Under the pieces are notes generated by a model. The model ran no database searches. It was not told the origin of the DNA and worked only from the letters and a program-made list of their open reading frames with translations. A stretch of DNA of 64,000 bases from Pedobacter sp. WC2423 (GTDB taxonomy: Bacteria; Bacteroidota; Bacteroidia; Sphingobacteriales; Sphingobacteriaceae), in NCBI RefSeq assembly GCF_040822065.1, contig NZ_CP162005.1, positions 2,108,001 through 2,172,000 on the forward strand, read 5' to 3'. Positions within the stretch are counted from its first letter, which is position 1; every line of letters begins with the position of its first letter. The translations under genes were made by a program, and so were the position numbers. Positions 27,757-36,052 of the stretch are shown in pieces.

Positions 27757-28784
27757 TAGAATCCCCTCAATTTAGTAGGCCCTGCAATAATCCAGATCAC
27801 TACGGGTGAACCTACCAGGGCCGTAATTACATTAATAGGTAAAACAGTCTGACTTCCTGGCAATTGAGCAACAATATCACAAATCAGCATCAAAACGGTC
27901 CCGATCAGACAACAAGCGGGAATTAAAATGCGGTGGTTTGAAGTATTAAACAAGGCCCTTGCTAAGTGTGGCACAGCTATTCCGATAAAACCGATCGGGC
28001 CACAAAAGGCGGTAATCCCTCCTGCTAAAATACTCGTACTGCCAATAATCAGGATTCGGGCACGCTTTACAGTCAATCCCATGCTTCTGGCATAATTATC
28101 ACCTAAGAGTAAAGCATCCAGCAATTTAGAAGACAAAAATGAAATTAATAAGCCTGCAAAAACAACAACTGCCAAAATCAGCAACTGTTCGCCAGTTACC
28201 CCGCCCAAAGAACCAAAAGTCCAGAGCAGGTAATCTTTAATCAGCTCGGGCGAACTAAAATATTGCCAGATACTAATGACTGAAAGTGTGATATTACCAA
28301 TCATTACACCAACGATCAGTACAATTACGTTGTCTTTTAAAGCAGAAGAAATGGAGACGATTAAAATCATAATCATTGCTGCGCCCAGCGAAGAAGCCAT
28401 AATAATGAGCCAGCTTCCTGAAATCCCCAATTCTTTAATTGTATATAAGCTCGTAATACTGCCTGCTGAAAGCATCACAAGGGCCACGCCTAAACTTGCG
28501 CCTGCGGTTATCCCTAAAACTGAGGGACCAGCAAGTGGGTTGCGGAAAAGTGTTTGCATTTGTAAGCCGCTTACCGATAATCCACAGCCCACAATAATAG
28601 CAGTCAGGGCTTTAGGTAACCTGATTTTTTCAATAATATAAACCCAGGTCTCATTTCCGGCATCCGGCGTAAATAAAATCTTAATGACGTCTTTCAAAGG
28701 AATATGAACGGAACCAAGTGCAACATCCAGCAGCAATGCCACCACCAATATGGATAGCAATACTAAAACTTTTATTTTGTTCAA
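27756..28784 (-). CDS. btuC: Corrinoid ABC transporter permease (FecCD family)
   Basis: The 342-residue protein has about ten membrane helices and the FecCD marks GSVHIPLKDV, EKIRLPKALTAIIVGCGLSVSGLQMQTLFRNPLAGPSVLGITAGASLG at about 48-91, and the C-terminal GPIGFIGIAVPHLARALF with the Gly-rich loop that contacts the ATPase. It works with BtuD and BtuF to carry corrinoids across the inner membrane. The gene is 11 bp after btuF and shares one base with btuD. Confidence 0.9.
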   Translation of the reverse strand: MNKIKVLVLLSILVVALLLDVALGSVHIPLKDVIKILFTPDAGNETWVYIIEKIRLPKALTAIIVGCGLSVSGLQMQTLFRNPLAGPSVLGITAGASLGVALVMLSAGSITSLYTIKELGISGSWLIIMASSLGAAMIMILIVSISSALKDNVIVLIVGVMIGNITLSVISIWQYFSSPELIKDYLLWTFGSLGGVTGEQLLILAVVVFAGLLISFLSSKLLDALLLGDNYARSMGLTVKRARILIIGSTSILAGGITAFCGPIGFIGIAVPHLARALFNTSNHRILIPACCLIGTVLMLICDIVAQLPGSQTVLPINVITALVGSPVVIWIIAGPTKLRGF

Positions 28785-28795
28785 TTTTTAAAGAA

Positions 28796-29965
28796 TTAAT
28801 TCAATTGCTTGTAATAAACGAGCTGGTAGTCCGGTAGTAATTCAGGATGAAAGATCTTGATTAAGTCACTTAAGATTAGCTGTGGATTAACAGCTCCGGA
28901 TTCCCAATAATCATTGGAACCGATATCATTTACCTTTTTATTAAAGTTAAAAATGTGATTGTCTTTGAAGGGTTTAAAATCAGCGTAACGGCTGTCTATT
29001 GCCTTAATATCATTTTTACTATCCACCGTCCCTACATTCAGCCAGAAATCTGCCTGAAGGGCAACCGGGGCAACAGCTTCAAAATTGAGTGGCAAACTAC
29101 CTTTTCCATGGACATCTGCCCATTTATAATTTGTACCCGCATCTTTAAGAAACTTAACCATATAACTGTCACCATCCGGCACATACCATGTTCCTTTAAA
29201 AGGCATGCCACAAACCAGCGTAGGTTTAGTCACCGCCTTTTTTCCTATAGCTGCCAGGCGGTTGTATTCTTTCTCGACTGCATCAAATTTAGTATTGACA
29301 TAGTCTTCCTTATCCATCAATGCGGCCATTAATTTAACCCATTCTGCGCGGCCGAGTGGTGTGGTTTCCAGCCATTCAGAATTGAGCATCACAGGTACAC
29401 CTGCTCCGCTCAGTGTTTCGTATTTACTGAATTTAGCATCCGGATCTCCCATCACCATCACCAGACCTGGCTTCATACTGATCAGCATTTCGTCATTCAT
29501 AGTTCCGTCTATTCCAACTTCTTTCACTTTACCCGCAGCTATATTTTTTCTTACCGTTGCTGAGCTGACATATTTCAAGCTGCCCAAACCTGTAATTGCA
29601 TTTGCTGCACCTGCGAAATCAGCCAATGCGATATGCATAGATGACATGGCGATTAAACTTTGAACTGGTATTTGTATCAGCTGTGCTTTTTTATAGCCTT
29701 CGGGAGCCTTTGCCCCTTTAGCTAACAATACGTATTGAGTGGTATCTGCATGTGCGCCGATACCAGAATAAATACTCACTAATTTATAGTGATCGTAATA
29801 GTCTATATTAAAGCCTTTGGCATATTTAATTTCTGCACTGCCGGTTTTTGCAGTATGGTGCTTTTGACCAGACTGGTTCTGCTTGCAGGAGGTAATCAGC
29901 AACAGAGAAACTATCAGACAGGGGAATACTCCTCTGAATGAACAAGAATTTATTTTTTTCATCAT
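28796..29965 (-). CDS. btuF: Corrinoid-binding lipoprotein of ABC transporter
   Basis: I take ATG at 29965 (MMKKINSC), not the more upstream ATG at 29992 next to the riboswitch. The signal then fits a lipoprotein, with lipobox LITSC and CKQNQSG after it. The mature part is a class III solute-binding fold (Fe-siderophore/B12 type): two lobes, with AKGFNIDYYDHYKLVSIYS early, VKEVGIDGTMNDEMLISMKPGLVMVMGD in the middle, and a long linker helix. It is the first gene behind the cobalamin riboswitch and binds the corrinoid for BtuCD. Length (about 390) is larger than E. coli BtuF but usual in Bacteroidota. Confidence 0.85.
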   Translation of the reverse strand: MMKKINSCSFRGVFPCLIVSLLLITSCKQNQSGQKHHTAKTGSAEIKYAKGFNIDYYDHYKLVSIYSGIGAHADTTQYVLLAKGAKAPEGYKKAQLIQIPVQSLIAMSSMHIALADFAGAANAITGLGSLKYVSSATVRKNIAAGKVKEVGIDGTMNDEMLISMKPGLVMVMGDPDAKFSKYETLSGAGVPVMLNSEWLETTPLGRAEWVKLMAALMDKEDYVNTKFDAVEKEYNRLAAIGKKAVTKPTLVCGMPFKGTWYVPDGDSYMVKFLKDAGTNYKWADVHGKGSLPLNFEAVAPVALQADFWLNVGTVDSKNDIKAIDSRYADFKPFKDNHIFNFNKKVNDIGSNDYWESGAVNPQLILSDLIKIFHPELLPDYQLVYYKQLN

Positions 29966-30004
29966 AAAGTTTAGCCTTTCTTCCGAAAGCATTTAATAAC
30001 CAGT

Positions 30005-30160
30005 CATAAGGCAGGTCTTCTGACTTCCTCAAACTTGCGACCTTCCCTTCTTTTCGAAAGTGGTTATAACAGCAGTTCAATAACGAGGTTTACAGCAGCG
30101 GAGACTGTTCCGGATTTGCGCCGGGATTCCCTTAAAGCATATTACAGCCGGCTGTTCAAA
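30005..30160 (-). ncRNA. Cobalamin riboswitch
   Basis: Read on the minus strand, the leader holds the adenosylcobalamin-riboswitch words in order: TTTAAGGGAATCCCGG, GCGCAAATCCGG, CAGTCTCCGCTGCTGTAA (the B12-box region) and GTCAGAAGACCTGCC at the 3' end. The aptamer ends about 40 nt before the btuF start. It should shut off btuF-btuC-btuD-btuB when corrinoids are abundant. The exact P1 boundaries are estimated. Confidence 0.92.
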
Positions 30161-30201
30161 TTTTCAAACAGCTATTCCATAAACATGCAGCCTTAAGAGT
30201 G

Positions 30202-30232
30202 CAAACCTAGATAAAATCGAGGATAAATGCAA
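30202..30232 (-). promoter_or_regulatory. Promoter of the riboswitch-btu transcript
   Basis: TTG (30232-30230) and TAGGTTTG (30209-30202) on the minus strand are 20 bp apart and match the Bacteroidota pattern. The -7 box covers the stop codon of the upstream NTPase gene. Transcription would start near 30195, just before the aptamer. Confidence 0.6.
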
Positions 30233-30743
30233 CGCGTGCTGCCGGGGAGTTTCTGGGCACATCGATCAGCTCAAATCCACAGGTCATATAGGCCTTCCTG
30301 ATAGCTTCATTAATGATAACGGCTTCTTCAAAGGTTTGCCAGCGCTCACTGTCATTCACATAAATAGCTTCCCATGGTGGCAGTATAAAAACCTGTTTAT
30401 GATAAGGATGGAGCGATAAAGCGGTATAATATTCTTCCGGAACGGGAACTCCAGCTACGTTCAGGTAAGCAATGATGTCGGGAATGCCACGGTCAAAAAA
30501 AGTAATTGCAGCTGTAGGGGCACTATTCCATGAAAAAATCATTTCGTTCAGGACTTTGGCCGAAAAGCAGGAAATATCTATCCAGGGCAAACAAGATGAT
30601 CCTTTCTCCGTTTCGCGGATAATCATTTTCCTGGATACTTCTTCAGCACAAAAATACCCTTGTTGCTGCAATCCTTTAATCAAGGTTGTTTTCCCTGAAC
30701 CCGGGCCTCCGCTAATCACATATTTTGGTGCTGGGCTGGTCAT
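30207..30743 (-). CDS. AAA family NTPase in the cobalamin cluster
   Basis: I start at ATG 30743, which begins MTSPAPKYVISGGPGSGKTT; longer starts would overlap cbiB. The 178-residue protein has a P-loop GGPGSGKTT about 12 residues in, FDRGIPDIIAYL (Walker-B-like) in the middle and a C-terminal ERWQTFEEAVIINEAI typical of the AAA_28/NadR-like NTPases. These small kinases or ATPases often accompany cobalamin genes in Bacteroidota; the substrate is unknown. It is 7 bp after cbiB, at the end of the cobQ-cobD-cbiB operon. Confidence 0.8.
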   Translation of the reverse strand: MTSPAPKYVISGGPGSGKTTLIKGLQQQGYFCAEEVSRKMIIRETEKGSSCLPWIDISCFSAKVLNEMIFSWNSAPTAAITFFDRGIPDIIAYLNVAGVPVPEEYYTALSLHPYHKQVFILPPWEAIYVNDSERWQTFEEAVIINEAIRKAYMTCGFELIDVPRNSPAARVAFILDFI

Positions 30744-30750
30744 GGAATAT

Positions 30751-31686
30751 TCAGAGCTGAAAGAAATATATACTGATGGACAAGACCATGAGCAAACAGA
30801 CACCCTGATTGATGCTGCTTACGATTTTAAATTCTTCGTGTCTGATTTCGCGGCTATTGGTACCGATAAGTGGTTTGTCAACCAAAATACCATGGTAAAC
30901 GTTCGGACCTCCAAATTGAACATCCAGTATCCCGGCGAGTGCAGCTTCCGGATAACCAGCATTCGGACTTTTATGCTGATGTCCATACTTCAGCACATAT
31001 TGCCATCCACGCATACTAAAAGTTACCATCAGCATCAGTATGGTCGTTATCCGTGCAGGAATGAAGTTTGCAACGTCATCCAGACGTGCTGCAAATTTCC
31101 CAAAATATTCATACCTGTCATTCCTGTAACCGATCATAGAATCCAGTGTATTAATCATTTTATAGGTAAGCATACCTGGGATACCGGCTATAAAATAAAA
31201 AAACAGCGGTGCAATGACGCCGTCACTCAGGTTCTCTGACATGGTTTCAAACACAGCTATACGGATCTGCTGCTGGTCCAGGTTTGAAGTATCACGCCCT
31301 ACGATACGGGATAAGCGTTTCCGCCCGGCTTCGAGCCCTTTATATTTTAAAGTATCAAAAACTTGTTTTCCTTCTGTGATCAGTCCCTTATTTGCCAGTG
31401 CATAATAAACAAAGGCAGTGGCAAAAAGAAAATATACCGTTACACTGTGGCTCAGCATCAAATGGATCGCTCCGTAAAAAACTAAAAAGGTTACGGAACA
31501 TAAAATCAATACCATCAGCATTCCTTTCAAAAACCTGAATCTCCCCTGATTGAGGTGTTTTTCACCAAAAGCGATCAGACTGCCAAAAAATCGGACAGGA
31601 TGAGGTAATCCTTCAGGATCACCAAATATCAAATCCAGCAGATAACCTGCAAGCAAGGGAATGACAATAATTATATAGTTTTCCAT
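30751..31686 (-). CDS. cbiB: Adenosylcobinamide-phosphate synthase
   Basis: This inner-membrane enzyme of 311 residues attaches (R)-1-amino-2-propanol phosphate to adenosylcobyric acid. It shows the N-terminal signature LIFGDPEGLPHPVRFFG at about 19-35, a central NLSDGVIAPLFFYFIAGIPGMLTYKMINTLDSMIGY and KFAARLDDVANFIPARI, with five or so membrane helices. It overlaps cobD by 16 bp. It works with CobD, which supplies the aminopropanol phosphate. Confidence 0.93.
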   Translation of the reverse strand: MENYIIIVIPLLAGYLLDLIFGDPEGLPHPVRFFGSLIAFGEKHLNQGRFRFLKGMLMVLILCSVTFLVFYGAIHLMLSHSVTVYFLFATAFVYYALANKGLITEGKQVFDTLKYKGLEAGRKRLSRIVGRDTSNLDQQQIRIAVFETMSENLSDGVIAPLFFYFIAGIPGMLTYKMINTLDSMIGYRNDRYEYFGKFAARLDDVANFIPARITTILMLMVTFSMRGWQYVLKYGHQHKSPNAGYPEAALAGILDVQFGGPNVYHGILVDKPLIGTNSREIRHEEFKIVSSINQGVCLLMVLSISIYFFQL

Positions 31687-32684
31687 TCAGCTAAAGCATT
31701 AATCAGCAATTGATTTTTATTTTGACTTAAAGTCGCGATACGGATATGTTTTTCGGTTAGTCCCCTGAAATTCCCTGCATCACGGATCAATATATTAAAT
31801 TCTTTTAGTAAAAACTGTTTTAATAGCGCAGCTGTATGCTGATTTGTACGCGCCAGAAAAAAATGAGTATGACTAGGATAGATTTTCAATGCACTGCTCT
31901 CCAGCTTCTTTGTAAATTCTTCCCGGTCTGCTAATAATTGCTGAACAGGGATTTGTATCGTTTGAATATGATCAAAAATAAAATGTCCGGCTGCTATAGC
32001 CATTGCATTTACTGCCCAGGGTAATTTAAAAGACCTTAACCGGTTGATCAGCGCAGTACTGGCCGCAATATAACCTAACCTTAAACCTGGAATAGCATAA
32101 GCCTTGGTCATCGAGCGTAAAACAATCAGGTTATTGTATTTTTCAATCAGCGTCAGTACCGAAGTAATCGATACCGTAAATTCAATAAAAGCTTCATCAA
32201 CAATGAAAAGCACACCAGGATGTTGATGGATTAAGGCTTCCAGCGCTTTAAAAACAGCTCCGGTAGGATTGTTTGGATTGCAGATAAACAACAGCCCGGT
32301 ATCGCCGGAAATCCCTTTCTCCAGCTCGTCCCAGTTCAATAAACATAACTGATGTCCGAATAGCTTGCAAGCATCTTCATATTCCGCAAAAGCAGGAATC
32401 GTTATCGTTGTTTTTCCATTTTTAAAGGCCTGTGCAACCAGGTATATACTTTCTGTACTCCCATTGGTCACTAATATATTTTCGGATTTAAAGCCATAAA
32501 AGGAGGCTATCTTCTGCGTGAGGCTTTCTGCCAGTACTTCAGGATACCGCTGTACGTTGTCCCATTGTCTAAAAAGGTATTCTTTTAATCCGGCCGGAGC
32601 CCCTCCATGCCATACGTTCGTGCTAAAATCGGCCGCTAATGTTTGCTGATGTAAATACCCATCATCTCCGTGTCCCTGAAACAT
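31671..32684 (-). CDS. cobD: L-threonine-O-3-phosphate decarboxylase (aminotransferase fold)
   Basis: The 337-residue PLP enzyme has the class I/II aminotransferase fold: GSTESIYLVAQ at about 75, CNPNNPTGAVF at about 135, DEAFIEF at about 163 and PLP-binding K194 in SMTKAYAIPGLRLGY. It is like histidinol-phosphate aminotransferase, but its place between cobQ and cbiB marks it as the threonine-phosphate decarboxylase of cobalamin synthesis. The gene starts 4 bp after the cobQ stop and overlaps cbiB. Confidence 0.88.
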   Translation of the reverse strand: MFQGHGDDGYLHQQTLAADFSTNVWHGGAPAGLKEYLFRQWDNVQRYPEVLAESLTQKIASFYGFKSENILVTNGSTESIYLVAQAFKNGKTTITIPAFAEYEDACKLFGHQLCLLNWDELEKGISGDTGLLFICNPNNPTGAVFKALEALIHQHPGVLFIVDEAFIEFTVSITSVLTLIEKYNNLIVLRSMTKAYAIPGLRLGYIAASTALINRLRSFKLPWAVNAMAIAAGHFIFDHIQTIQIPVQQLLADREEFTKKLESSALKIYPSHTHFFLARTNQHTAALLKQFLLKEFNILIRDAGNFRGLTEKHIRIATLSQNKNQLLINALAEWKTI

Positions 32685-32688
32685 TTGA

Positions 32689-34167
32689 TTAATCTTTTAA
32701 GTGTTGATATACCTGTTCAATATCCAGGTTTTCTCTTAACAATGCAGCTAATTTGTCGTATTGTTCACTGCGGAATTGCAAATAGTCGACATAGGGTACT
32801 TTCAAATCGGTATACGGAGCTACCAGATCATTGATCACAATCTGGTTATCCAGAATACCATGCAAGTAAGAACCCCAGCATTTTTCTGATAAAAAATAAC
32901 CATCTGTATGTTTTCCATCCAGCCAGGCAACGGGCTGTTCCGCGCCATGAACTCTGGTCTCTCCCATATGGATCTCATATCCCATACATTTTTCAGCGCA
33001 ATCACGGTAAGTAAAACTACATTGCCTGGTGGTTTTTTCATGAAGTAATACAGTTTCCACAGGTAAAATACCTAGTCCTTTAACTTCCCCTGCGGCAGAC
33101 TCTATTTGCCCGGGGTCTTTAATTGTTTGTCCCATCATCTGATAGCCTCCGCAGATACCGATCACCGTCTGTCCCATTCGATGGGCCAGAATAATCGCTT
33201 CTGCAAGACCGTTATTCCGGAGTTCAATCAGATCTTCAATTGTATTTTTACTACCGGGCAGCATAATAATATCTGCCTGGGCAATTCCTTCACTGGTATG
33301 GGTATAATAAAGATTAATACGGGTATCTTTATCCAGACGATCAAAGTCAGTAAAATTAGACATCCGGCTTAACAGCACTACCGCAATATTAACTTTACCT
33401 GGAATGGGTTGATTTCTTTTCAGTTTCAAAGAAACGGCATCTTCTTCTTCAATAAAAATATCCTTGAAATAGGGAATAATTCCAATCACAGGAACCCCGC
33501 ATAAATCCGCTATCATTTGCTTTCCTTCCTTAAAAAGATCCGGATCGCCACGAAATTTATTGATAATAATTCCTTTGATACATGCTTTTTCCTCTGGTTC
33601 CAGCAGCTGCATTGTCCCATAAAGACTGGCAAAAATGCCCCCTTTATCAATATCTGTGACCAGGTAAGTTGCCGCGCCCGCAGCTATTGCCATCCTCATA
33701 TTGGTAATATCTCTTTTTTTAAGATTCAGTTCAGAGATACTCCCCGCTCCTTCCATTACGATAGGTGAATAGCGTAAAGCCAGTCTTTGATAGGCCAGTT
33801 TAACTTCTTCAAAAAGTGTAGCGCGATCATTTGATAAAAAGTATTCTTTAGCGCTCTGGTTTCCTATTGATTTCCCGTTCAGGATTACTTGTGCGGTCTG
33901 ATCATTTGTTGGTTTGAGCAACACAGGGTTCATATCGGTATGACATGGAATTCCGGCAGCCTCTGCCTGCACAGCCTGTGCACGTCCTATTTCCAGGCCT
34001 TCGGGAGTAGCATAGCTGTTAAGCGACATATTTTGCGCTTTAAATGGCGCAGGTGTATAACCATCTTGTTTAAAGATCCGGCAGAATCCGGCAGTAATTA
34101 TACTTTTGCCTACATCAGATGAGGTTCCAACAAACATAACTGGTCTGAGCTTCCTTTGATTTTCCAT
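32689..34167 (-). CDS. cobQ: Cobyric acid synthase
   Basis: This glutamine-dependent amidase (492 residues from ATG 34167; a TTG nine bases upstream is less likely) amidates four carboxylates of adenosylcobyrinic diamide. The N-terminal dethiobiotin-synthetase-like domain has GTSSDVGKSIITAGFCRIF and KAQNMSLNSYAT; the C-terminal glutamine amidotransferase has MLPGSKNTIEDL, the nucleophile loop GICGGYQMMG and the late catalytic H in YLHGILDN. It is first in the cobQ-cobD-cbiB-NTPase operon and has no riboswitch before it. Confidence 0.93.
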   Translation of the reverse strand: MENQRKLRPVMFVGTSSDVGKSIITAGFCRIFKQDGYTPAPFKAQNMSLNSYATPEGLEIGRAQAVQAEAAGIPCHTDMNPVLLKPTNDQTAQVILNGKSIGNQSAKEYFLSNDRATLFEEVKLAYQRLALRYSPIVMEGAGSISELNLKKRDITNMRMAIAAGAATYLVTDIDKGGIFASLYGTMQLLEPEEKACIKGIIINKFRGDPDLFKEGKQMIADLCGVPVIGIIPYFKDIFIEEEDAVSLKLKRNQPIPGKVNIAVVLLSRMSNFTDFDRLDKDTRINLYYTHTSEGIAQADIIMLPGSKNTIEDLIELRNNGLAEAIILAHRMGQTVIGICGGYQMMGQTIKDPGQIESAAGEVKGLGILPVETVLLHEKTTRQCSFTYRDCAEKCMGYEIHMGETRVHGAEQPVAWLDGKHTDGYFLSEKCWGSYLHGILDNQIVINDLVAPYTDLKVPYVDYLQFRSEQYDKLAALLRENLDIEQVYQHLKD

Positions 34168-34324
34168 GATTTGCAAGCTTACACAATTTATCAGAGCTTA
34201 ACAATGCAATCTTCTGAAAATGCAGCCTGGAGAACAGCCAGTTCTTTCCTTCAGCAAATGGATAAGAATTACTGCCGGGATCCTGAAAATAATCATTAGG
34301 TTACGTAATTAAGAGTTGGTAAAA

Positions 34325-34438
34325 ATGTCATTAAAAAATACAGGTTCACAACAAGTATTGAAAGCCCTTGGCTTTAATTTTAAAGGAATTCATGAAGGCA
34401 TGTACCAATGGGAATTACGGTCTGTAATGATAATTTGA
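34325..34438 (+). pseudogene. Possible C-terminal remnant of a GNAT acetyltransferase
   Basis: A 37-residue ORF contains NTGSQQVLKALGFNFKG, which resembles the conserved N.(A/G)S..VL.KLGF strand of GNAT acetyltransferases, followed by a short end with W and Met. The rest of such a protein (about 130 residues) is not in the preceding 150 bases. It is most likely a gene fragment in the cobQ-tlpA spacer (34168-34495), where I see nothing else. Confidence 0.3.
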
Positions 34439-34483
34439 CGATAGTCTTACTCTATAGAATTAGTAGATTTTGATTACATATAG

Positions 34484-34491
34484 TATATTTG
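34484..34491 (+). promoter_or_regulatory. Candidate -7 box of the thioredoxin-like gene
   Basis: TATATTTG matches TAnnTTTG. It lies 5 bp before the first ATG (34496) but 41 bp before the ATG at 34532. This supports the later start, since the transcript would begin near 34498. No clear -33 TTG is seen at normal spacing. Confidence 0.45.
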
Positions 34492-34531
34492 CCCCATGAT
34501 GATAACAATCGATCAGAAATTAATTAAGCAT

Positions 34532-35764
34532 ATGTACAAAAATACCCTTGTGATAGTTTTATTCACTCTTTTAGCTATTGGTGCTTCTGCACAGACTGTT
34601 CTTCAGCATGGAGCCTGGCGCGCGGCACTTTTAAGAAATGATGGAAACAAGATTATTTTCAATCTTGATATTCAGCGGCAAAAAGGAAAAACAGTATTCT
34701 ATATTGTGAATGAACCTGAAAAAATGCTTGCCGAAGATGTGACTATTGTGAAGGACTCTGTATTTATTAATATGCCGGTTTTTGAATCTGCTTTCAGGTT
34801 AAAGATCATCTCCAAAGATAGCCTTTCAGGCACATGGATCAGAAAGACAACATCAAAAGATATTGTTATGCCGTTTACTGCAACCACCAAACAGGCTTAC
34901 CGCTTTCCTGCGGTTCATGGAAATGCTACTGAAAGTGCCGGTGGTAAATGGAAAATTGATTTTACCAGAAGTCATAATTCTGACCGGGAAGCTATAGGGC
35001 AGTTTTCGCAAAAAGGAAACCAGGTTACCGGCTCTATCCTTACCCCTTCTGGTGATTACCGCTATCTTTCGGGAATAGTTACAGGAGATTCACTTCAGGT
35101 CTCAACTTTTGATGGTATTCATGCGATGGTATTTACCGGTAAAATTAACAAGGGAAATATTACAAATGGTAATTTATATAGCGGCCCGGTTTCAAAAGAA
35201 ATATGGACAGCAAAAAAGGATGATCAGGCAGCATTATCCACTGAGCAGGTTACCAGGCTTAAAGATGGTGAGGATGGGAGTTTAAATTTCAGCTTTCCTG
35301 ATATTGATGGCAAACAAGTTTCAATTACTGATCAAAGATTTAAAAACAAAGTTGTGATTATACAATTGATGGGCTCATGGTGCCCTAATTGTATGGACGA
35401 AACAGCATTCCTAAGTGAGTATTACGATAAGAATAAGCAAAGAGGCGTAGAAGTTATTGGACTTGCTTACGAGTACACTACGGATGTTAAACGTTCTGCG
35501 GCCAGTATACGCAAATTTCAAAAAAGATTTAAGGTGAAATATCCTTTACTGATCACGCCTGCAACGGTTTCTGATTCTTTACGTACAGAAAAAACATTAC
35601 CGCAGCTCACAGCAATTAAAGTGTTTCCAACTACATTGATTCTTGATAAAAGTGGAAAAGTAACAGCAATTACAACTGATTTTTACGGGCCTGGTACCGG
35701 AGATTATTATACAAAATACAAGGAAGCTTTTGAAAAAAAGATTACTGAATTACTTAAAAAATAA
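34532..35764 (+). CDS. TlpA-like secreted thioredoxin-fold protein
   Basis: I start at ATG 34532 because this gives a clean signal peptide (MYKNTLVIVLFTLLAIGASAQ). The mature N-terminal half is a beta-rich domain of about 230 residues like those found before AhpC/TSA domains in Bacteroidota. The C-terminal 150 residues are a thioredoxin fold with the redox motif WCPNC (C284 and C287 by this start), a MDETAF helix and the cis-Pro region FPTTLIL. It probably reduces or exchanges disulphides in the periplasm. No partner gene is near. A hairpin terminator follows 32 bp later. Confidence 0.83.
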   Translation: MYKNTLVIVLFTLLAIGASAQTVLQHGAWRAALLRNDGNKIIFNLDIQRQKGKTVFYIVNEPEKMLAEDVTIVKDSVFINMPVFESAFRLKIISKDSLSGTWIRKTTSKDIVMPFTATTKQAYRFPAVHGNATESAGGKWKIDFTRSHNSDREAIGQFSQKGNQVTGSILTPSGDYRYLSGIVTGDSLQVSTFDGIHAMVFTGKINKGNITNGNLYSGPVSKEIWTAKKDDQAALSTEQVTRLKDGEDGSLNFSFPDIDGKQVSITDQRFKNKVVIIQLMGSWCPNCMDETAFLSEYYDKNKQRGVEVIGLAYEYTTDVKRSAASIRKFQKRFKVKYPLLITPATVSDSLRTEKTLPQLTAIKVFPTTLILDKSGKVTAITTDFYGPGTGDYYTKYKEAFEKKITELLKK

Positions 35765-35795
35765 ACGCAGGAACCAGTTTGATAGTTATTGTTTA

Positions 35796-35834
35796 AAACG
35801 GGCCATGATTTAAAACCTCATGGCCCGTTTTTTT
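35796..35834 (+). terminator. Intrinsic terminator
   Basis: A 13-bp perfect stem (AAACGGGCCATGA and complement) with a 9-nt loop and a T run, 32 bp past the stop of the thioredoxin-like gene. Confidence 0.85.
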
Positions 35835-36052
35835 AGAGCTATAAGGAGTGTTTCACCACCCTGAGGAATATTGGCTAAAAACTCTAAAGTCAACATTTTT
35901 GTAGAATTCTCAATACTATAATGTTTTAGCTTAGCTTTTTTAGCACATTTCACCGTATTTTATGCTATAAAAAACTACAAATGAGGGCATTATGCACAAA
36001 TTATATTCATAAATTTTATCATTAGATTCGGTCGGATTTAGAAAAAAAAGAC

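Noticed and set aside
28955..29332. 125-codon open frame on the plus strand
   Set aside because: Antisense to btuF and without recognisable features.
30472..31239. 255-codon open frame on the plus strand
   Set aside because: It lies antisense across the NTPase and cbiB genes, which have full family signatures; the translation is Cys/His-rich and not protein-like.
34168..34495. Possible second cobalamin riboswitch before cobQ
   Set aside because: The words GACCTGCC and the B12-box region are absent on the minus strand.
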